A stretch of 64,000 bases of DNA from Panopea generosa (lineage: Eukaryota; Mollusca; Bivalvia; Adapedonta; Hiatellidae), in contig CM055899.1 in assembly GCA_029582155.1 (NCBI GenBank), forward strand, positions 74,208,886 to 74,272,885, written 5' to 3'. Below the pieces are notes generated by a model. The model searched no databases. It was not told the origin of the DNA and saw only the letters and a program-made list of their open reading frames with translations. The position numbers and the translations under genes are program-made. Shown one piece after another: positions 22,641 to 36,393 of the stretch; the stretch's first letter is position 1; each line of letters opens with the position of its first letter.

Positions 22641-23507
22641 ATACAGTGCTTGTATTAGAAGTGATGATGAGTGTTTCCAAACTGTTTCAACAAACATATT
22701 TGGGAGATTTTGTCTTTAATTATAAATCATAATCTTGAATTTGCCACTGAAAAGTTCTATTATCGGTTTATTTAGTTTACTAGGAATAGGGAAGACAAAC
22801 TGGTGATAGTTCCATAAAAGGTCATGAATCTATAAATAGTTCCTTCTGTCTGTTCTGAAATGTTGAGTGTAGGAGATGGTGGGCGTGGGCGGCATACAGT
22901 ACCTAATTAACATCTCAGTTGGAGGATGTTGGCATACACTTCAATTATGTATTTGGTTAACGGAGCAATTAAATTTAGAATAATACCTTCGGTACATTTT
23001 TATGAAAGCCAACATTAAAATCTTCAGTTTCTGCAGAATAATCACTTTGCTATCAGGCGTCTTGTGTCCTAATTGGCACAGAAGATCACCAGAGATTTGG
23101 ATGATTCGGTTAAATTGAAATAGGTGTGGGTGTTACTAAAATAATTATTTATATTTTGTAATCTGAATTTAATTAAGATACTCTGTTAAGTATGAAAAAT
23201 ATTAAGTCTAGTCATCAAAATTTGCTGACATTTAGGTAAAGGATATTATGACTACTTAGTTTTGACACTTTAACAAATTATTCAAACATTTGAGTATAAA
23301 GAATTCTTCTAAAATTTATGTCGCTGTACCTATACAAATGTAGAAATCAGCTTTGAGCACCCTGTTTTCATCAGTGATACCATCAATATTGTGTTATATT
23401 CAGACCAACCTCTGAGTTTACTCAGTCTGATATTGGGTACATTGTGTGCATCATAGGCAGTAATATTTTATTAACACCCAGAATAAATGATATGGAAGAA
23501 TATGAAA

Positions 23508-23710
23508 GTGAGCTGTAATGTAGTGGAGAGAATGCTAGCGGTTCATACCAGAGGTTGCAGGTTCGATTCCCAGCCCGATCAGATGCCTCTAAAAAAATAC
23601 CCACTCAGTACAGGTCCTACCCAGGGTGCAGACTCTAGCTGTTCAGATAAGCCGCCCTGAACTTTCTTTACAATCGGGCTAAATTAGATTAGTGTAAACT
23701 AAAGATTGGA
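23508..23710 (+). repeat. tRNA-derived SINE
   Basis: A-box-like gtaatgtagtggagagaatg and a good B box ggttcgattcc (about 23560), then a body rich in agccgccctgaac. It has promoter-box spacing expected of a tRNA head but no tRNA fold. Confidence 0.6.
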
Positions 23711-24287
23711 GAGTCAGTGATATGAAGCCAGCATGCACGTAGCACAAACTATCCTTCACACTGGAATATTTTGTTAAGTCCATTTATATGGAACTGAGAC
23801 ATAACAGTGAGCTGGGAAAGTTGTGCGGCAAGCATGAGTGATAGTTACTGTTGCAGAAGTTTCATGTTTTTTCTCATGATTAATGGCCCTTCTCTGAGTA
23901 AACAGTTGCCATTATCAGCAGCCTTATTGAGCAAATATAGATTTCTTTTTCCCCAAATGTAATAATGCAAGGCTCACGTAATGAAATAATGAAATTACAC
24001 GCTACTTTCTTCTTGCCCTATTTGTAGTATTGTTCTTGGTATATTTTCTCTTCTGTATTTTTTACCCTCTGAGATGCGTATATATCTATTGGAAATTGAG
24101 AAATAAGTATTTGACATTTTCGTTACATGAGCTGTCATTGTGTCCATAACAGCAGTATAGAGGTCAAGCAGTTATTTGCCCGGTCTAAACTGAGGGTGTA
24201 TGTTCTGAAATTGGTTATCAACATTAATTTTGTTGGAGAAAACTCTGCATGAAGCTGAACATGTTCACAGCGGTACTGTTGTAACAA

Positions 24288-24742
24288 CAAGGGTGGGAAC
24301 CTACGTCATGGGCACCACTAAATACGGCTCCGGAACATTGTTTCAAATGCTGGTTTAAGTGATTTTTTTGTGTCAATATTGGGTACATGTGTGTACTTTA
24401 TAGTTCTCACTGACTGTCTGGGTATTAGAGAAATCTATTTCACCAATAAACAGTTCAGTGCGACCAACAAAATTCCAGATTACCTCAAAACAGTTGAGCG
24501 TGATGTCCGGTTATGTTCACATTGAGAATGAAGCAAAGCTGTTTTGAGGTAATCTGGAATTGTATAAATTGCGCTGATCTATATATGAGCAAAATAGATT
24601 CCTCTAATACCCAGACGGTTGGTGGGAACTACAAAATCTACACATGTACCCAAAACTGACATGAAAAATAACTTTAACCGGCTTTTGAAACAACGTTCTG
24701 GCACCATATTTAGCAGTGCGTGTGACACGGTTCTCACCTTTG
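24288..24742. mobile_element. 455-bp fold-back (long inverted repeat) MITE
   Basis: Two arms of about 205 bp: caagggtgggaacc at the left against ggttctcacctttg at the right, gtgtgtactttatagttctc against gggaactacaaaatctacac, and ccagattacctcaaaacag against ctgttttgaggtaatctgg. The arms surround a loop of about 40 bp at roughly 24497-24537. Arms are diverged but collinear over their whole length. No coding capacity. Confidence 0.88.
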
Positions 24743-25486
24743 AATAATATTAACTTATTAACTAAAAAATTTACATGCCATAATTACATACATTATGTCA
24801 TAGGCAGTCTGCAACAACTCGATGCATTCTTCAAATTACCAGTGCTGATGTTTATTTGTTAAAGAATATCCAATTCTGTTTACTGATTTCTTAAAATTGA
24901 TCAACCATTATGGGTCGCACTCTGTGTTGTCTGCTATTTTGTAAAATGTCTTTAGAAACATACTCAAAATTATTTTAACCTACTTGGTTGTAATAATCTT
25001 GGCTATAGTTCAACATGGCTACCGAAACTAAAAATATCCACAAAGGAAGTTGTTACTCAGATTATCAACTTCGATTGTACAGTCAAACCTGTGAAGGTCA
25101 GGTCCCTCATTTGGCCGTTTTATTTGGACCAAATGTCAGCCCAATTCCCCCTGCCCTGGAATTATCCTAATCTAATTTTTCCCCTAATTTTAATGAAAAT
25201 CACGCCCATTTTTAAAAATTACTCTAAAGGGCTAAACCTGCAACTGGTTAATGCCCCTTCATTTCAACTATTCATACAATGTATTATGAGTTTGTGTATA
25301 ACCACATATACAACATGACACAAAATCAACGCCAAAATTCCCCTCTAAGACGACCCCGGCCCAGTTTCCCCAAAATGAAGGGAGCGTGGTCAACAGTTTA
25401 TGTAACTTGTCTCATTAGCAACCAAATATGCTATTTCCTGTTTCAACAAATAATCTGTATTTATTTTAAGCAAAAATCTGTCTTAA

Positions 25487-25707
25487 CCCTTTGCTCCATA
25501 TGCATTTTCTTGGACTCTTCCAAAATGAAAGCATTAATTCTCCATGTATCAGCAATGGGTGAATTATGTTTATATTAACTGACAGAGTGGAAAACAGTGC
25601 AGGAAGTGTTCAGATTGCTTGTTACAAGCAATCTGAACTCTTCCTGCACTGTTTTCAAAGGCCTTCTGTGATTGGTGCGGGAAAACGCGTATCTTTGGAG
25701 TAAAGGG
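25487..25707 (+). mobile_element. piggyBac-like TTAA MITE, copy 1
   Basis: 221 bp with ends ccctttgctcc and ggagtaaaggg, flanked by TTAA (25483-25486) and TCAA (decayed). It has an internal near-perfect 31-bp hairpin (aaaacagtgcaggaagtgtt against its complement, 25593-25657). The second copy at 61012-61232 has the same length in inverted orientation. TTAA target plus CCC/GGG ends is the piggyBac hallmark. Confidence 0.88.
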
Positions 25708-26679
25708 TCAAAATGTCACTTTTGCTCCGTCCTTTGACTTGCTGTTTAAGACAAGTTTGAATATACTTTTAAATGTTGATTAAATCCTATGACCCATGGA
25801 TCATCTGCAACACAGGACTATGAGGTTTGCGACTGACTATAGGTTTACAAATACTTTGGGAATATATTGACTCTGAAATTTACATCTGCAGACCTAAATA
25901 CAATTAATTATCTTGTTTACTATAGGTGTCACAATTGCCCCAGCCAAGGGAGAATCCATGATTTTATGGAGAAATTATGGAAAAACTTAATCAATAAGCT
26001 CTTCAAGCATTCCAATTTTGCATAAACTCGTCTGCCGACATGGAAAATCATTTTTCGATGTTCATGAATGGCCGCAGCTACGGGAGATCAATACTATGCT
26101 CTGCTACAGGATAAAAGAAAGCCACTTTAATAAGGAGTTGTTACTTATAACCCCTGACAATTCACCTGTTTATATCATATCTGCTATGACAGACAGAGAG
26201 AATTGGGATGATGTATCTTCTAGTACAGAAATCAATGAGTTTCAGCTAATGTTTGTAGCTGAGTTTGTAAATGTAAATATAATAGTTATATATAATGTTG
26301 GCATTTAAAGAAAGCTACAACAGCTTTGCAGCTTAGTTTCGAATGCATCAATATAAGGCCTTTCTGTTTGTCAATTAGCAAAGAAAAAGCTTAAAAGTTT
26401 TGTCACCAACTTATTATACAGAGCTCCATATAAGATGTGTATATGAGTATACGCATCAGTTGTTTTACATGCTTATCAATAACGTTTTAACAACGAGTTT
26501 TACGCTAAAATCAATTTTTATATGCATATACAAATAAGTTACCATTTTCTGGAAATCGGTCTTTAATGTACTAATTTATTGACTTGTCCTCGTAAATAAA
26601 AATAGCTGAATAGTTTATGTATATATCATAATTATGTGCATTACTACTTGACACTATTCTGAAAAACTCATGAATAAGC

Positions 26680-27832
26680 TAACCTGTCCTTGCGGCCACC
26701 TCTTATAAGCGGTCACCTGTGGTAAGCGGCCACTTCAAAATCCCTCCGTGTAAATTGCCTATATAAAGTACATGTATTAAACGGTCACCTCTTTAATGTC
26801 TATTTCATCCCAAACAATACCAGTAAGCGGTTAGATGTAGTGGCCAACCCTTATCACTTAGCGGTCACACCTTTTGGCCACTATTCTTATCATATCGTAT
26901 AATCCCGCGATCAATTAACGCTTCTGCTTCTGTTAAGAAATTACACCACTTTACCAAGAGCGAACGTGCATGTATACAGTCTAATAAGCAAATAGAATAG
27001 CGAGATTTTTACCTTAATTTGTTAGCGAAACTGTTACCTAGGCTGGGTACATAACTGTTTAAGCGTGTGTATTTACGGTAATTTTATTTAGGTTAATGAC
27101 GCGTGTAAACACATTGGAAGCAAATTTCACTGAGGTGTTTATGCTGAATTATCAACTGAGTAAGATCAAAAATATAATTGCAATTGGTCAGTTTGTTTAA
27201 ATTATAATTAAATTAAATTTATCGGCTATGAAATTGGGTGCAAATGCAATGGAAAAACATTATTTTTTATTTGCGATCCTGATTGACTCGATGCATATCA
27301 TACACAATATCTGCTGTGTAAAAAACATGTTTGACTTTGGATGAACGTGTAAAAGCGGTTAAATGTATGAATTTTTGGAAAAGATATCGATAAAACATAG
27401 AATCAGAATGTGTCCTAATGTAACCCCAAGACAATGGAAGAATACAAGCTACACATTTTTACTGGATTTTATGACGTCTGCTAAATGAAAAATTCATATG
27501 GATTTATTTTATGCTAAACAAAACATAAGTTTTTTTAATTAAATAATATTAATTATTTATTTATATGTTCGTCTATATAAAATACTGTCAGTTTAAATAT
27601 TTTCTCCCTTTGGATTTTTCTCATTTACCCCAGTACATACTTCCAAACAACTTGCAGACATGGGCATAGTACATGTACCATGCATGTGTGATAACTGTTT
27701 GTCTGCCACAATAAACATCATGACATCAGCTTTTTTGGTAAAAATATGGACCCTCTATTAAGCAGCCACCTGTGTTAAGCAACCAGTTTGGCCATTTCCC
27801 TTGGGTGGCTGCTTAATTAATACAGGTTAGAC
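26680..27832. mobile_element. TIR element with 'aagcggtcacct' subterminal repeats, about 1.15 kb
   Basis: The left end ctaacctgtccttgcggcca is followed by several copies of taagcggtcacc or taagcggccac. The right end, read inverted, starts ctaacctgtattaattaagc with agcagccacc repeats (27750-27832). The interior is AT-rich and shows no transposase. Exact termini and target duplication are unresolved. A similar end (aggtggctgctcaataaagg) stands alone at about 29627-29675. Confidence 0.6.
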
Positions 27833-28274
27833 TACTGATCTACTCTGATTTTGATGAGTAATTACTCATCAGCTTAAAAATTACCTGAGGCTCTGATCTG
27901 ATTGTATGGTAAATTTAGGTTATGATTGCTTTGTAAGTAAACTTTTTTTTGCCCTTACCATTATCCCCCACCCTTTCTCCTCACACACACACATCTAGAA
28001 TAATAGTGAAATGGTGTAAAGTGTTGCATCCATCAATCTGTCTAACTGGTTAATGAGTAACATCTGAAAGGGTGTGTGTACTTAATATTTGACATTTATC
28101 TGTATAATCATAGAATACAGATATCAAATCATTGGTAATGGGGTAATCAAATGCCCCTTAAAATTCTCCAATCCACCTATAACGTTTCATTGTATGGTGG
28201 CCTAAAGATAGCGTTTTCAAAGTACTGTGATTTATAATTGTTTTGTAAAAGAATATTATTGTTAATGGTAAGAC

Positions 28275-28800
28275 AGCTATGATTGTTAGATAAGAATGCT
28301 ATGGTTGTTTGGTAAGTAAGCTATGATTGTTTGGTAAGTAAGCTATGGTTGTTTTTGGTAAATAAGCTATGGTTGTTTGGAAAGAAAGCTATGGTTGTTG
28401 TTGTGTTGTTTGTTTTTTTAAGCAAGCTATGGTTGTTTGGTAAGTGGGCTGTTGTTTAGTAAGAAAGCTATGGTTGTTTTTGGTAAGAAAGCTATGGTTG
28501 TTTGGTAAGTAAGCTATGATTGATTGGTAAGAAAGCTATGCTTGTTTGGTAAGAAAGCTATGGTTGTTTTCGTAAGTAAGTTATGGTTGTTTGGTAAGAA
28601 AGTTATGGTTGTTTGGTAAGAATGCTATGATTGTTTTAGTAAGTAAGCTGTGATTGTTTGGTAAGAAAGCTTTGATTGTTAGGTATGAATGCTATGATTG
28701 TTAGGCAAGAATGCTATGATTTTTGGTAAGTAAGCTATGATTGTTTGGTAAGAAGCTATGAAAGCAATAAATGTTTGGTATGAAAGCTATGATTGTTTGG
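28275..28800. repeat. 22-bp minisatellite, about 23 imperfect units
   Basis: Consensus gctatggttgtttggtaaga plus aa, with many single-base and length variants (gatt/ggtt, agtaa/agaaa). Confidence 0.92.
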
Positions 28801-29904
28801 AAGGCATACTTTGATGTTTAGTAATATAGGTCAAGCAGGATTTTAAATGATTAAGTAAGTTTTTTTGAAACTCACTTGAGCTTGATTGCAAAGAAAGCTC
28901 AGAGCTTTTATGAATCTTTCTGGAGCCTGTTCCAAAGTACAGTGTTATTTTTAAAGATTACCATGTAGAGCCTTGGACAGAACTTACAATGCAACTTCTG
29001 ACATAACCGACCAACTGATGTGGTTGCACTATCATCATGCTTTAAAGGGCCAATTCATTAAACAGGTCAAATTCAAGGTCAATTTGTACCAATACACATT
29101 TGTCAATCATTGTTACTGGTTTCAAGTTGAAACGAAATGTCTCCATATTCAGTACTGTATAATGATTGTTGCAGACATTGGAGATAAAATCATACTCAAA
29201 ATACAAGTTGGCACTCTCCCTGTAAGCAGATATCTATAAAAGACAGACAATCTCCATATAAAATATTGAGCTTCAAATGGCCAGATAGAGACTCAGCCGT
29301 ACAGGGCAAACACTGTATAAAAAGTAATAAACATTGATTGTGGTAAAAGCTGTCTTATTGCTGCCTATTGATTCAGAGCTTTAACTATTTTATGTATATG
29401 ATAAATGTGAATTTATCAACTGAATTTATGTCTTATTCTAAAATTGCTAGTAATATGCCATTCAGGGCTTCCCATCAGGGAAGACTATATGACAAAGGAA
29501 TGAGTACGGAAGCTTAAAGGGAGTATATCAGAAAAACACACACTATTAATATACTTTTTTTTATTAAATGAATAAAAAAGCATCACAGTCATTATCATTA
29601 ATAAATGAATTCAGAATGGTTTATGGTAGGTGGCTGCTCAATAAAGGTGACTCCTTGTACAGGTTTGACGGTATATATATATAAATACATATGAACATAA
29701 ATCATACAATTAAAGTCATTGCATTCCCAGTATATTTGTGAATAAACTTGCAATTATTTGACAAAGGTATTAAGTCAATAAAGACAACTTAATCTGCCAT
29801 TTATATTGTCATGAAGGATTATTTAAAGAGAGTTGCTAATATTTTTGGATTCTTTGATATGTTTACTTTACATGTCGATTGCTGATAACAGAGGAACATA
29901 ATTG
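28801..29904. other. AT-rich intron, one orphan element end
   Basis: Besides the TIR-like end at 29627-29675, no exon or repeat could be supported. The + strand open frame at 28973-29239 resembles nothing I recognise. Confidence 0.5.
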
Positions 29905-32900
29905 TGTTACAGAGGTCCATATAAGAATCATACATTTGTGTTACAGAGGTCCATATAAGAACCATACATTTGTGTTACAGAGGTCCATATAAGAACCATA
30001 CACTTGTGTTACAGAGGTCCATATAAGAACCATACACTTGTGTTACAGAGGTCCATATAAGAACCATACACTTGTGTTACAGAGGTCCATAAAAGAACCA
30101 TACACTTGTGTTATAGAGGTCCATATAAGAACCATACACTTGTGTTATAGAGGTCCATATAAGAACCATACACTTGTGTTACAGAGGTCCATATAAGAAC
30201 CATACACTTGTGTTACAGAAGTCCATATAAGAACCATACATTTGTGTTACAGAGGTCCATATAAGAACCATACATTTGTGTTACAGAGATCAATATAAGA
30301 ACCATACACTTGTGTTACAGAGGTCCATAAAAGAACCATACACTTGTGTTATAGAGGTCCATATAAGAACCATACACTTGTGTTATAGAGGTCCATATAA
30401 GAACCATACACTTGTGTTACAGAGGTCCATATAAGAACCATACACTTGTGTTACAGAGGTCCATATAAGAACCATACATTTGTGTTACAGAGGTCCATAT
30501 AAGAACCATACACTTGTGTTATAGAGGTCCATATAAGAACCATACACTTGTGTTTTAGAGGTCCATATAAGAACCATACATTTGTGTTACAGAGGTCCAT
30601 AAAAGAACCATACACTTGTGTTACAGAGGTCCATATAAGAACCATACACCTGTGTTATAGAGGTCCATATTAGAACCATACACTTTTGGTTAAAGAGGCT
30701 CATAAGAACCATACACTTTGGGTTATAGAGGTCTATATAAAAAACATACACTTTGGGTTATATAGATCCATGTCAGAACCATACACTTGTGTTACAGAAG
30801 TTCATATAAGAACAATACACTTTGGGTTACAGAGGTCAATATAAGAATTATAAAATTGTGTTATAGAGGTCCATATAAGAACCATACAATTGGGGTGTTA
30901 TAGAGGTCCATGTAAGAACCATACACTTTGGGTTAAAGAGGCTCATAAGAACCATACACTTTGGGTTATATAAGTCCATGTAAGAACCATACACTTTGGG
31001 TTGTATAGAGGTTCAGATAAGAAGTATACACTTTGGGTTATAGAGGTCAATGTAATAACCATACACTTGGGGTTATATAAGCCCATATAAAAACATACAC
31101 CTAGGGTTATAGAGGTCCATTTAAGAACATACACTTTGAGCTATAAAGGTCCATATAAGAACCATACACTTTGGGTTACAGAGGTCCATATAAGAACCAT
31201 ACACTTTAGGTTACAGAGGTCCATATAAAAAACATACACTTGTGTTATAGAGGTCAATATAAGAACCATACATTTTGGGTTATAGATGTCCATGTAAGAA
31301 CCATACAATTGTGTTATAGAGGTCCATATACGAACCATACACTTTGGGTTACAGAGGTCCATATAAAAAACATACACTTGTGTTATAGAGGTCAATATAA
31401 GAACCATACATTTTGGGTTATAGAGGTCTATATAAGAACCATACACTTGTGCTATAGAGGTCCATATAAGAACCATACACTTGGGATTATAGAGGTCCAT
31501 GTAAGAACCATACACTTGGGGTTATACATTTCCATATAAGAACCATAAACTTTGGGTTATATAGGTCCATGTAAGAACCAGATACTTGGGGTTATATAGG
31601 TTCATCTAAGAACCATACACTTGGGGTTATAGAGGTCCATATAAGAACCATACACTTTGGGTTATAGAGGTCCATATAAGAACCATATACTTGTGTTATA
31701 AAGGTCCATATAAGAACCATACACTTTGGGTTTTATAGGACTATATAAGAACCATACACTTGGGGTTATAGAGGTCCATGTAAGAACCATACACTTGGGG
31801 TTATAGAGGTCCATATAAAAAACATACACTTTGGGTTATATAGGTCCATGTAAGAACCATACACTTGTGTTACAAAAGTACATATAAGAACCATACACTT
31901 GGGGTTACAGAGGCCAATATAAGAATCATAAAATTGTGTTATAAAGGTCCATATAAGAACCATACACTTGGAGGTTATAAAGGTCCATGTAAGAACCATA
32001 CACTTTGGATTAAAGAGGCTCATAAGAACCATACACTTTGGGTTTTATTGAAGTTCAGATAAGAACTATACACTTGGGGTTATAGAGGTCCATATAAGAA
32101 CCATACACCTTTGTTATAGAGGTCCATATAAGAACCATACACTTTGGGTTACAGAGGTCCATATAAAAACCATACACTTGTGTTATAGAGGTCAATATAA
32201 GAACCATACATTTTGGGTTATAGATGTCCATGTAAGAACCATACAATTGTGTTATAGAGGTCCATATAAGAACTGTACACTTTTGTTACAGAGGTCCATA
32301 TAAGAACCATACACTTATTTTATAAAGGTTTAGATAAGAATCATACACTTTGAGTTATAGAGGTCAATATGAGAACCATAACTTGGGGTTATATAGGTCC
32401 ATAAAAGAACCATACACTTGTGTTATAGAAGTCCATATAAGAACCATACACTAGTGTTATAGAGGTCCATATAAGAACCATACACTTGTGTTATAAAGGT
32501 CCATATAAGAACCATATATTTGTGTTATAGAGGTCCATATACGAACCATACACTTTGGGTTACAGAGGTCCATATAAAAAACATACACTTGTGTTATAGA
32601 GGTCAATATAAGAACCATACATTTTGGGTTATAGAGGTCCATATAAGAACCATACACTTTGGGTTATAGCGGTCCATATAAGAACCATATACTTGTGTTA
32701 GAAAGGTCCATATAAGAACCATACACTTTGGGTTTTATAGGATTATATAAGAACCATACACTTGGGGTTATAGAGGTCCATGTAAGAACCATACACTTGG
32801 GGTTATAAAGGTCCATATAAGAACCATACACTTGGGGTTATAGAGGTCCATGTAAGAACCATACAATTGGGGTTATAGAGGTCCATATTAGAACCATACA

Positions 32901-32975
32901 CTTTGGGTTATAGAGGTCCATATAAGAACCATACATTTGGGGATGTAGAGGTCAATATAAGAACCATACATCATG
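29905..32975. repeat. 34/35-bp minisatellite, about 3.07 kb
   Basis: About 88 units of form gttacagaggtccatataag followed by aaccatacacttgt. The first part (to about 30660) is a homogeneous 34-bp form with cacttgtg. The rest is a mixture with 35-bp cactttgggt and cacttggggt forms. A marker unit with ccatatacgaaccatac occurs at 31321 and 32532, showing a block duplication offset of 1211 bp. Open frames seen here are by-products. Confidence 0.97.
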
Positions 32976-33059
32976 AGTGTAGGGAGTAAGTGAAAGGTTT
33001 GCCATCATAAATGTATGAGAAAGTAAAATGCGTAAGCACCATGAGTGCAATTGCCTTTA

Positions 33060-34046
33060 GGCAGGGGTGAAAACAGTCAAATTCAAGGTAAAACTTTGAA
33101 GATCTTCTTACTATAGGAACACGGGGAAACAAAAAGTGAGCATGACTCTGGACGCATATCGCTCTTCTATAAAAATTGTGATTGCATGTTCTGGGTCTCA
33201 AGGTTTTGCGCTGGTGGTGGGGCCACACACAAAAAAATGGTGTGTCTATAAACATTTCACATTTTTGACTTCTTCTCGAAAACTGTATGCTCAATTATAA
33301 TGAAATGTTGTATGCAACTTTGGTACCTAAGGGTGAATCAAAACCATGAATTGCCTGGTCCCCACCCCTCTGAGGCCATGGAGGTGGGGCCAAAACAGTC
33401 AAATTCAAGGTAAACTTAAAAAATCTTCTTCTTACTATCAGAAGCACCAGAAAACAAATGGCGAGCATGATTATGGACACATATGGGTCGTTTATAAAAA
33501 TTGTGAATAGCATGTCCCTGGGTCTCGTGGTTTGACCCTGTGAATGAGGGCCTAAAAATATATATAAGAGAAAATGACAAAAACCATCATTTCTGATGAC
33601 TTAATAGACTCATTTAAATGGTGTTTGGTGTGATTTGTTGTTGCAGACATGAAAGTTAATGCTTATGTTCCTAATTCCCCCTCTGTAATCTTGGGCCTGG
33701 GCCAAAACAGTCAAAATTAAGGTAAACTTTAAAAATCTTATTATTATTATAGAAAGCACTGGAAAACAAATTGTAAACATGGTTAATGAGGCCTATAAGT
33801 CGCCATAAAAATGGTGAATTTCATGCTTCTTAGGTCTCACAGTTTGACCCTTGGGGTGGGTACTACTTTACTCAATATATATAAGAGAAAATGATGTGAT
33901 TCGTTGATGCAGATATGACATTCAAAATACATGCTTGGAGTTTTCCCCCTTCCTTAAGGACAAAAGTTGGAAAGTAGATTCATATAGCTTCATGTCATCA
34001 AGGATAATCAGATGACCGTTAAGGCCTATGGGCCTCTTGTATTGAA
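33060..34046 (+). repeat. Dispersed repeat made of three diverged units of about 315 bp
   Basis: Starts of the units at about 33070, 33389 and 33702 share caaaacagtcaaattcaagg and aaatcttcttctta. Later parts share gggtctc-n-ggtttgaccc. The stretch ends with aggcctatgggcctcttgta, a terminus I associate with an abundant bivalve/gastropod repeat class. The beginning of a related class (gctgagccaaaagctcacag) stands at 34890-34960. Confidence 0.65.
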
Positions 34047-34884
34047 ATCGACATGGTGATTTGTTCATACCTTAACTAAACTTTTAAAGAGAATTGTCAA
34101 ACGTCTGAAGAGAAATCGGCATGTGTCTTTTGATAGCCCAGGGGACTGCTGAAATATAGATGGTTGATTGCTCTTGCCATATTTGTGTCCAATATCATCT
34201 TAATTTGGTAGAAAAAATATCGACTTCTTACTTCCTATATCTACAGCACAATCAATGAGTGTTCATTCTGTCATACCGCCACAGTCATGGCTGTTAAACC
34301 CTGACATACAAGATATAGATTTTGGTTCCAATCTGAAGCAAACTGTCTCCCATAAAGGAAACATTTAGTGGCTGGTTACTTCATGATAACCAAAGGCCCA
34401 TTTCTCCAATGTGACTGCCGTGGCAAGATTACTTACTTAATCAAAACTGGGAGAATGTGTGTACATGCTTTTAGCTATTTATGCAGCTGGCAGAGTCTAT
34501 GAGTTTATTGAGTAGTTTATTGAGTTTGTCTCAGAATGGCTCCTTTGTATGGAATAATTTCTTACAAAAGACAGGCACATTCTGTTACGTCTGGCTTTAA
34601 AGATTGTGGTATAAATTAGAATATTTGAATTATTCAATGGCAAAAAGTTGTGGAACTGGAGGCATGAAACAAGCTTTTATTCCATCAAAAATTCTGCATT
34701 AAACATTATCTTAAAATCGAACCATTGAGTTTTGGTTATTATTTTCAATTGGGAAACCAAAGGATTAAATCTTTCTGTAACATTTAATTGGTCAGAAATT
34801 GATACCAATGAACTATGGTAACCCGATTAAAATTATTGAATTTGTTCTTGTTCCTGATATTTAATCTAGTTTGGCATTATTATC

Positions 34885-34960
34885 TTTTTAGTTCAGCTGA
34901 GCCAAAAGCTCACAGGTGAGCTTTTGTAATATTGCCCAGTGTCAGCGGTCTGTTTTTGTT
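34885..34960 (+). repeat. Left-end fragment of mollusc 'agctcac-ctgagc' repeat
   Basis: The segment cagctgagccaaaagctcac followed by aggtgagcttttg is an imperfect palindrome typical of the start of a common mollusc dispersed repeat (from memory). The remainder of the element is missing. Confidence 0.5.
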
Positions 34961-34984
34961 TTGTCTGTTTTCCAAGTTTGTTTT

Positions 34985-35070
34985 TTAATGGGGTTTAACA
35001 CCTTTTCAGCACATTTCAGGTTATATATGGCATATCCAGTGTTACTGGATGTTACACCATAGGACAAGGA
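34985..35070 (-). repeat. SINE 3' end (minus), 'tgttgaaaatggc' family
   Basis: Inverted, it reads ggatatgccatatataacct, then gaaatgtgctgaaaaggtgt and taaaccccatt. This matches the tail of the 1871-2097 family. Confidence 0.5.
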
Positions 35071-35711
35071 GAGGGTGGATAATAGTGTAGGATGAAAAAT
35101 CTGTATATTATAAAAATACATGGAAATCTTTGTGTGATATGCAAAGATACTTTACCCTGCTGCCCTTTTTAAAGCTGTGTGAGTATGCAGGCAGGCTGTT
35201 TAATGTTTTTTACTCAATCAATAACAAAATCTGAAACAAAGACTGATCTCTTGATATAATTTATATTTGTACCATAATTGATAAAAGTTAATAAAAACCA
35301 TCAACAATGTTGGCTGAAAGTTAAGTGACTAACAATAATCTCTTTTAATTACATGATAGAACCCCCCCCCAAAAATACAGTTTTCTTATTCAGTTCATAT
35401 AGAAAAGGTGAGATTACATTCCCACAGGATAACTGGAATATATAGCTGGTAAAACATTTCCTTTGGAGTTAGTTAGTTATCAATCTCTTTGGAGTTAGTT
35501 AGTTATCAATCTATCATTGACAATTATTTGCATAAAATTTGTTCAAGAGCACTCCATTAAATACAGACATGTGGGGGAAGTCGTGGGACTTGTATGTAGG
35601 GTGAATGATTATCAGAATAGAAACATTCACTACATAAAATAATAGGTTTCAGGGCTTTTTTACCTTATTAAACAGAGGCCGACATCAGATTTGCGTGTAT
35701 TTAGTACTATG

Positions 35712-35897
35712 TTTTTTTGCTGTTACCGTACCCAAACTTTTTTATTGACTTTCAATTTTTCATGATTTCTGTCCATTTTTCTGTAAAATTGAAAAATTCA
35801 GAGTTTGGCAAAAAAAAATAGTGACCGAACTACCCACATGAAAAATACTGGGTCGGAGCACAGCAAACAAATATTTTTTAAGGATGGCCTTATGCAC
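35712..35897 (-). mobile_element. 'aaggccatcctt' TIR element, partial
   Basis: Read on the minus strand it begins taaggccatccttaaaaaat and contains gctgtgctccgacccagtat. It shares these with 58756-59003. The other end is degraded into ttgctgttaccgtacccaaa. Confidence 0.65.
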
Positions 35898-36393
35898 ATA
35901 GAACAACAAGGTTTATTCTAGAAATGAGAACTATTGCAGTTCCTTTATTACAAATCTACACAAATGGAATAGCATCTATTTTTGTACAATTTAATCGCCA
36001 GCAATGATATAAATCTGAAGCATACTGGTCCTTTGTCATCATTTAATGATAAATGTGAGCTGTTTTGATTCCTATTATCATTATTAAATATTCAAATTAT
36101 TGCCAACAGAATTTGAATGAATGGATAAACTGTTGTTTTTTTTAATGCTATTTAATCACAAAAAGGAAATATACTGCCAGACAAAAAAGACAATTCAAAT
36201 TGATTTAGAGTAGTCTGAGATATTTAGTCTTTTGTACTAACAATATTAGAGTGAAATACCAATTAATTGTTTTTCATTGCATGTGGGAAAATTGTGGAGT
36301 GACACCTGTACTGAGGAGGCATTCCACTGAATATTTTTATATCTTAATGACTTATAATTAAATTGACATATAGTGTGTACTTTGTGCTTAATT

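Noticed and set aside
26018-26308. 96-residue frame, possible exon
   Set aside because: No recognisable domain, no convincing splice sites and no similarity I can recall.
28275-32975. CRISPR array
   Set aside because: Short regular repeats without unique spacers, in a eukaryotic intron; these are minisatellites.
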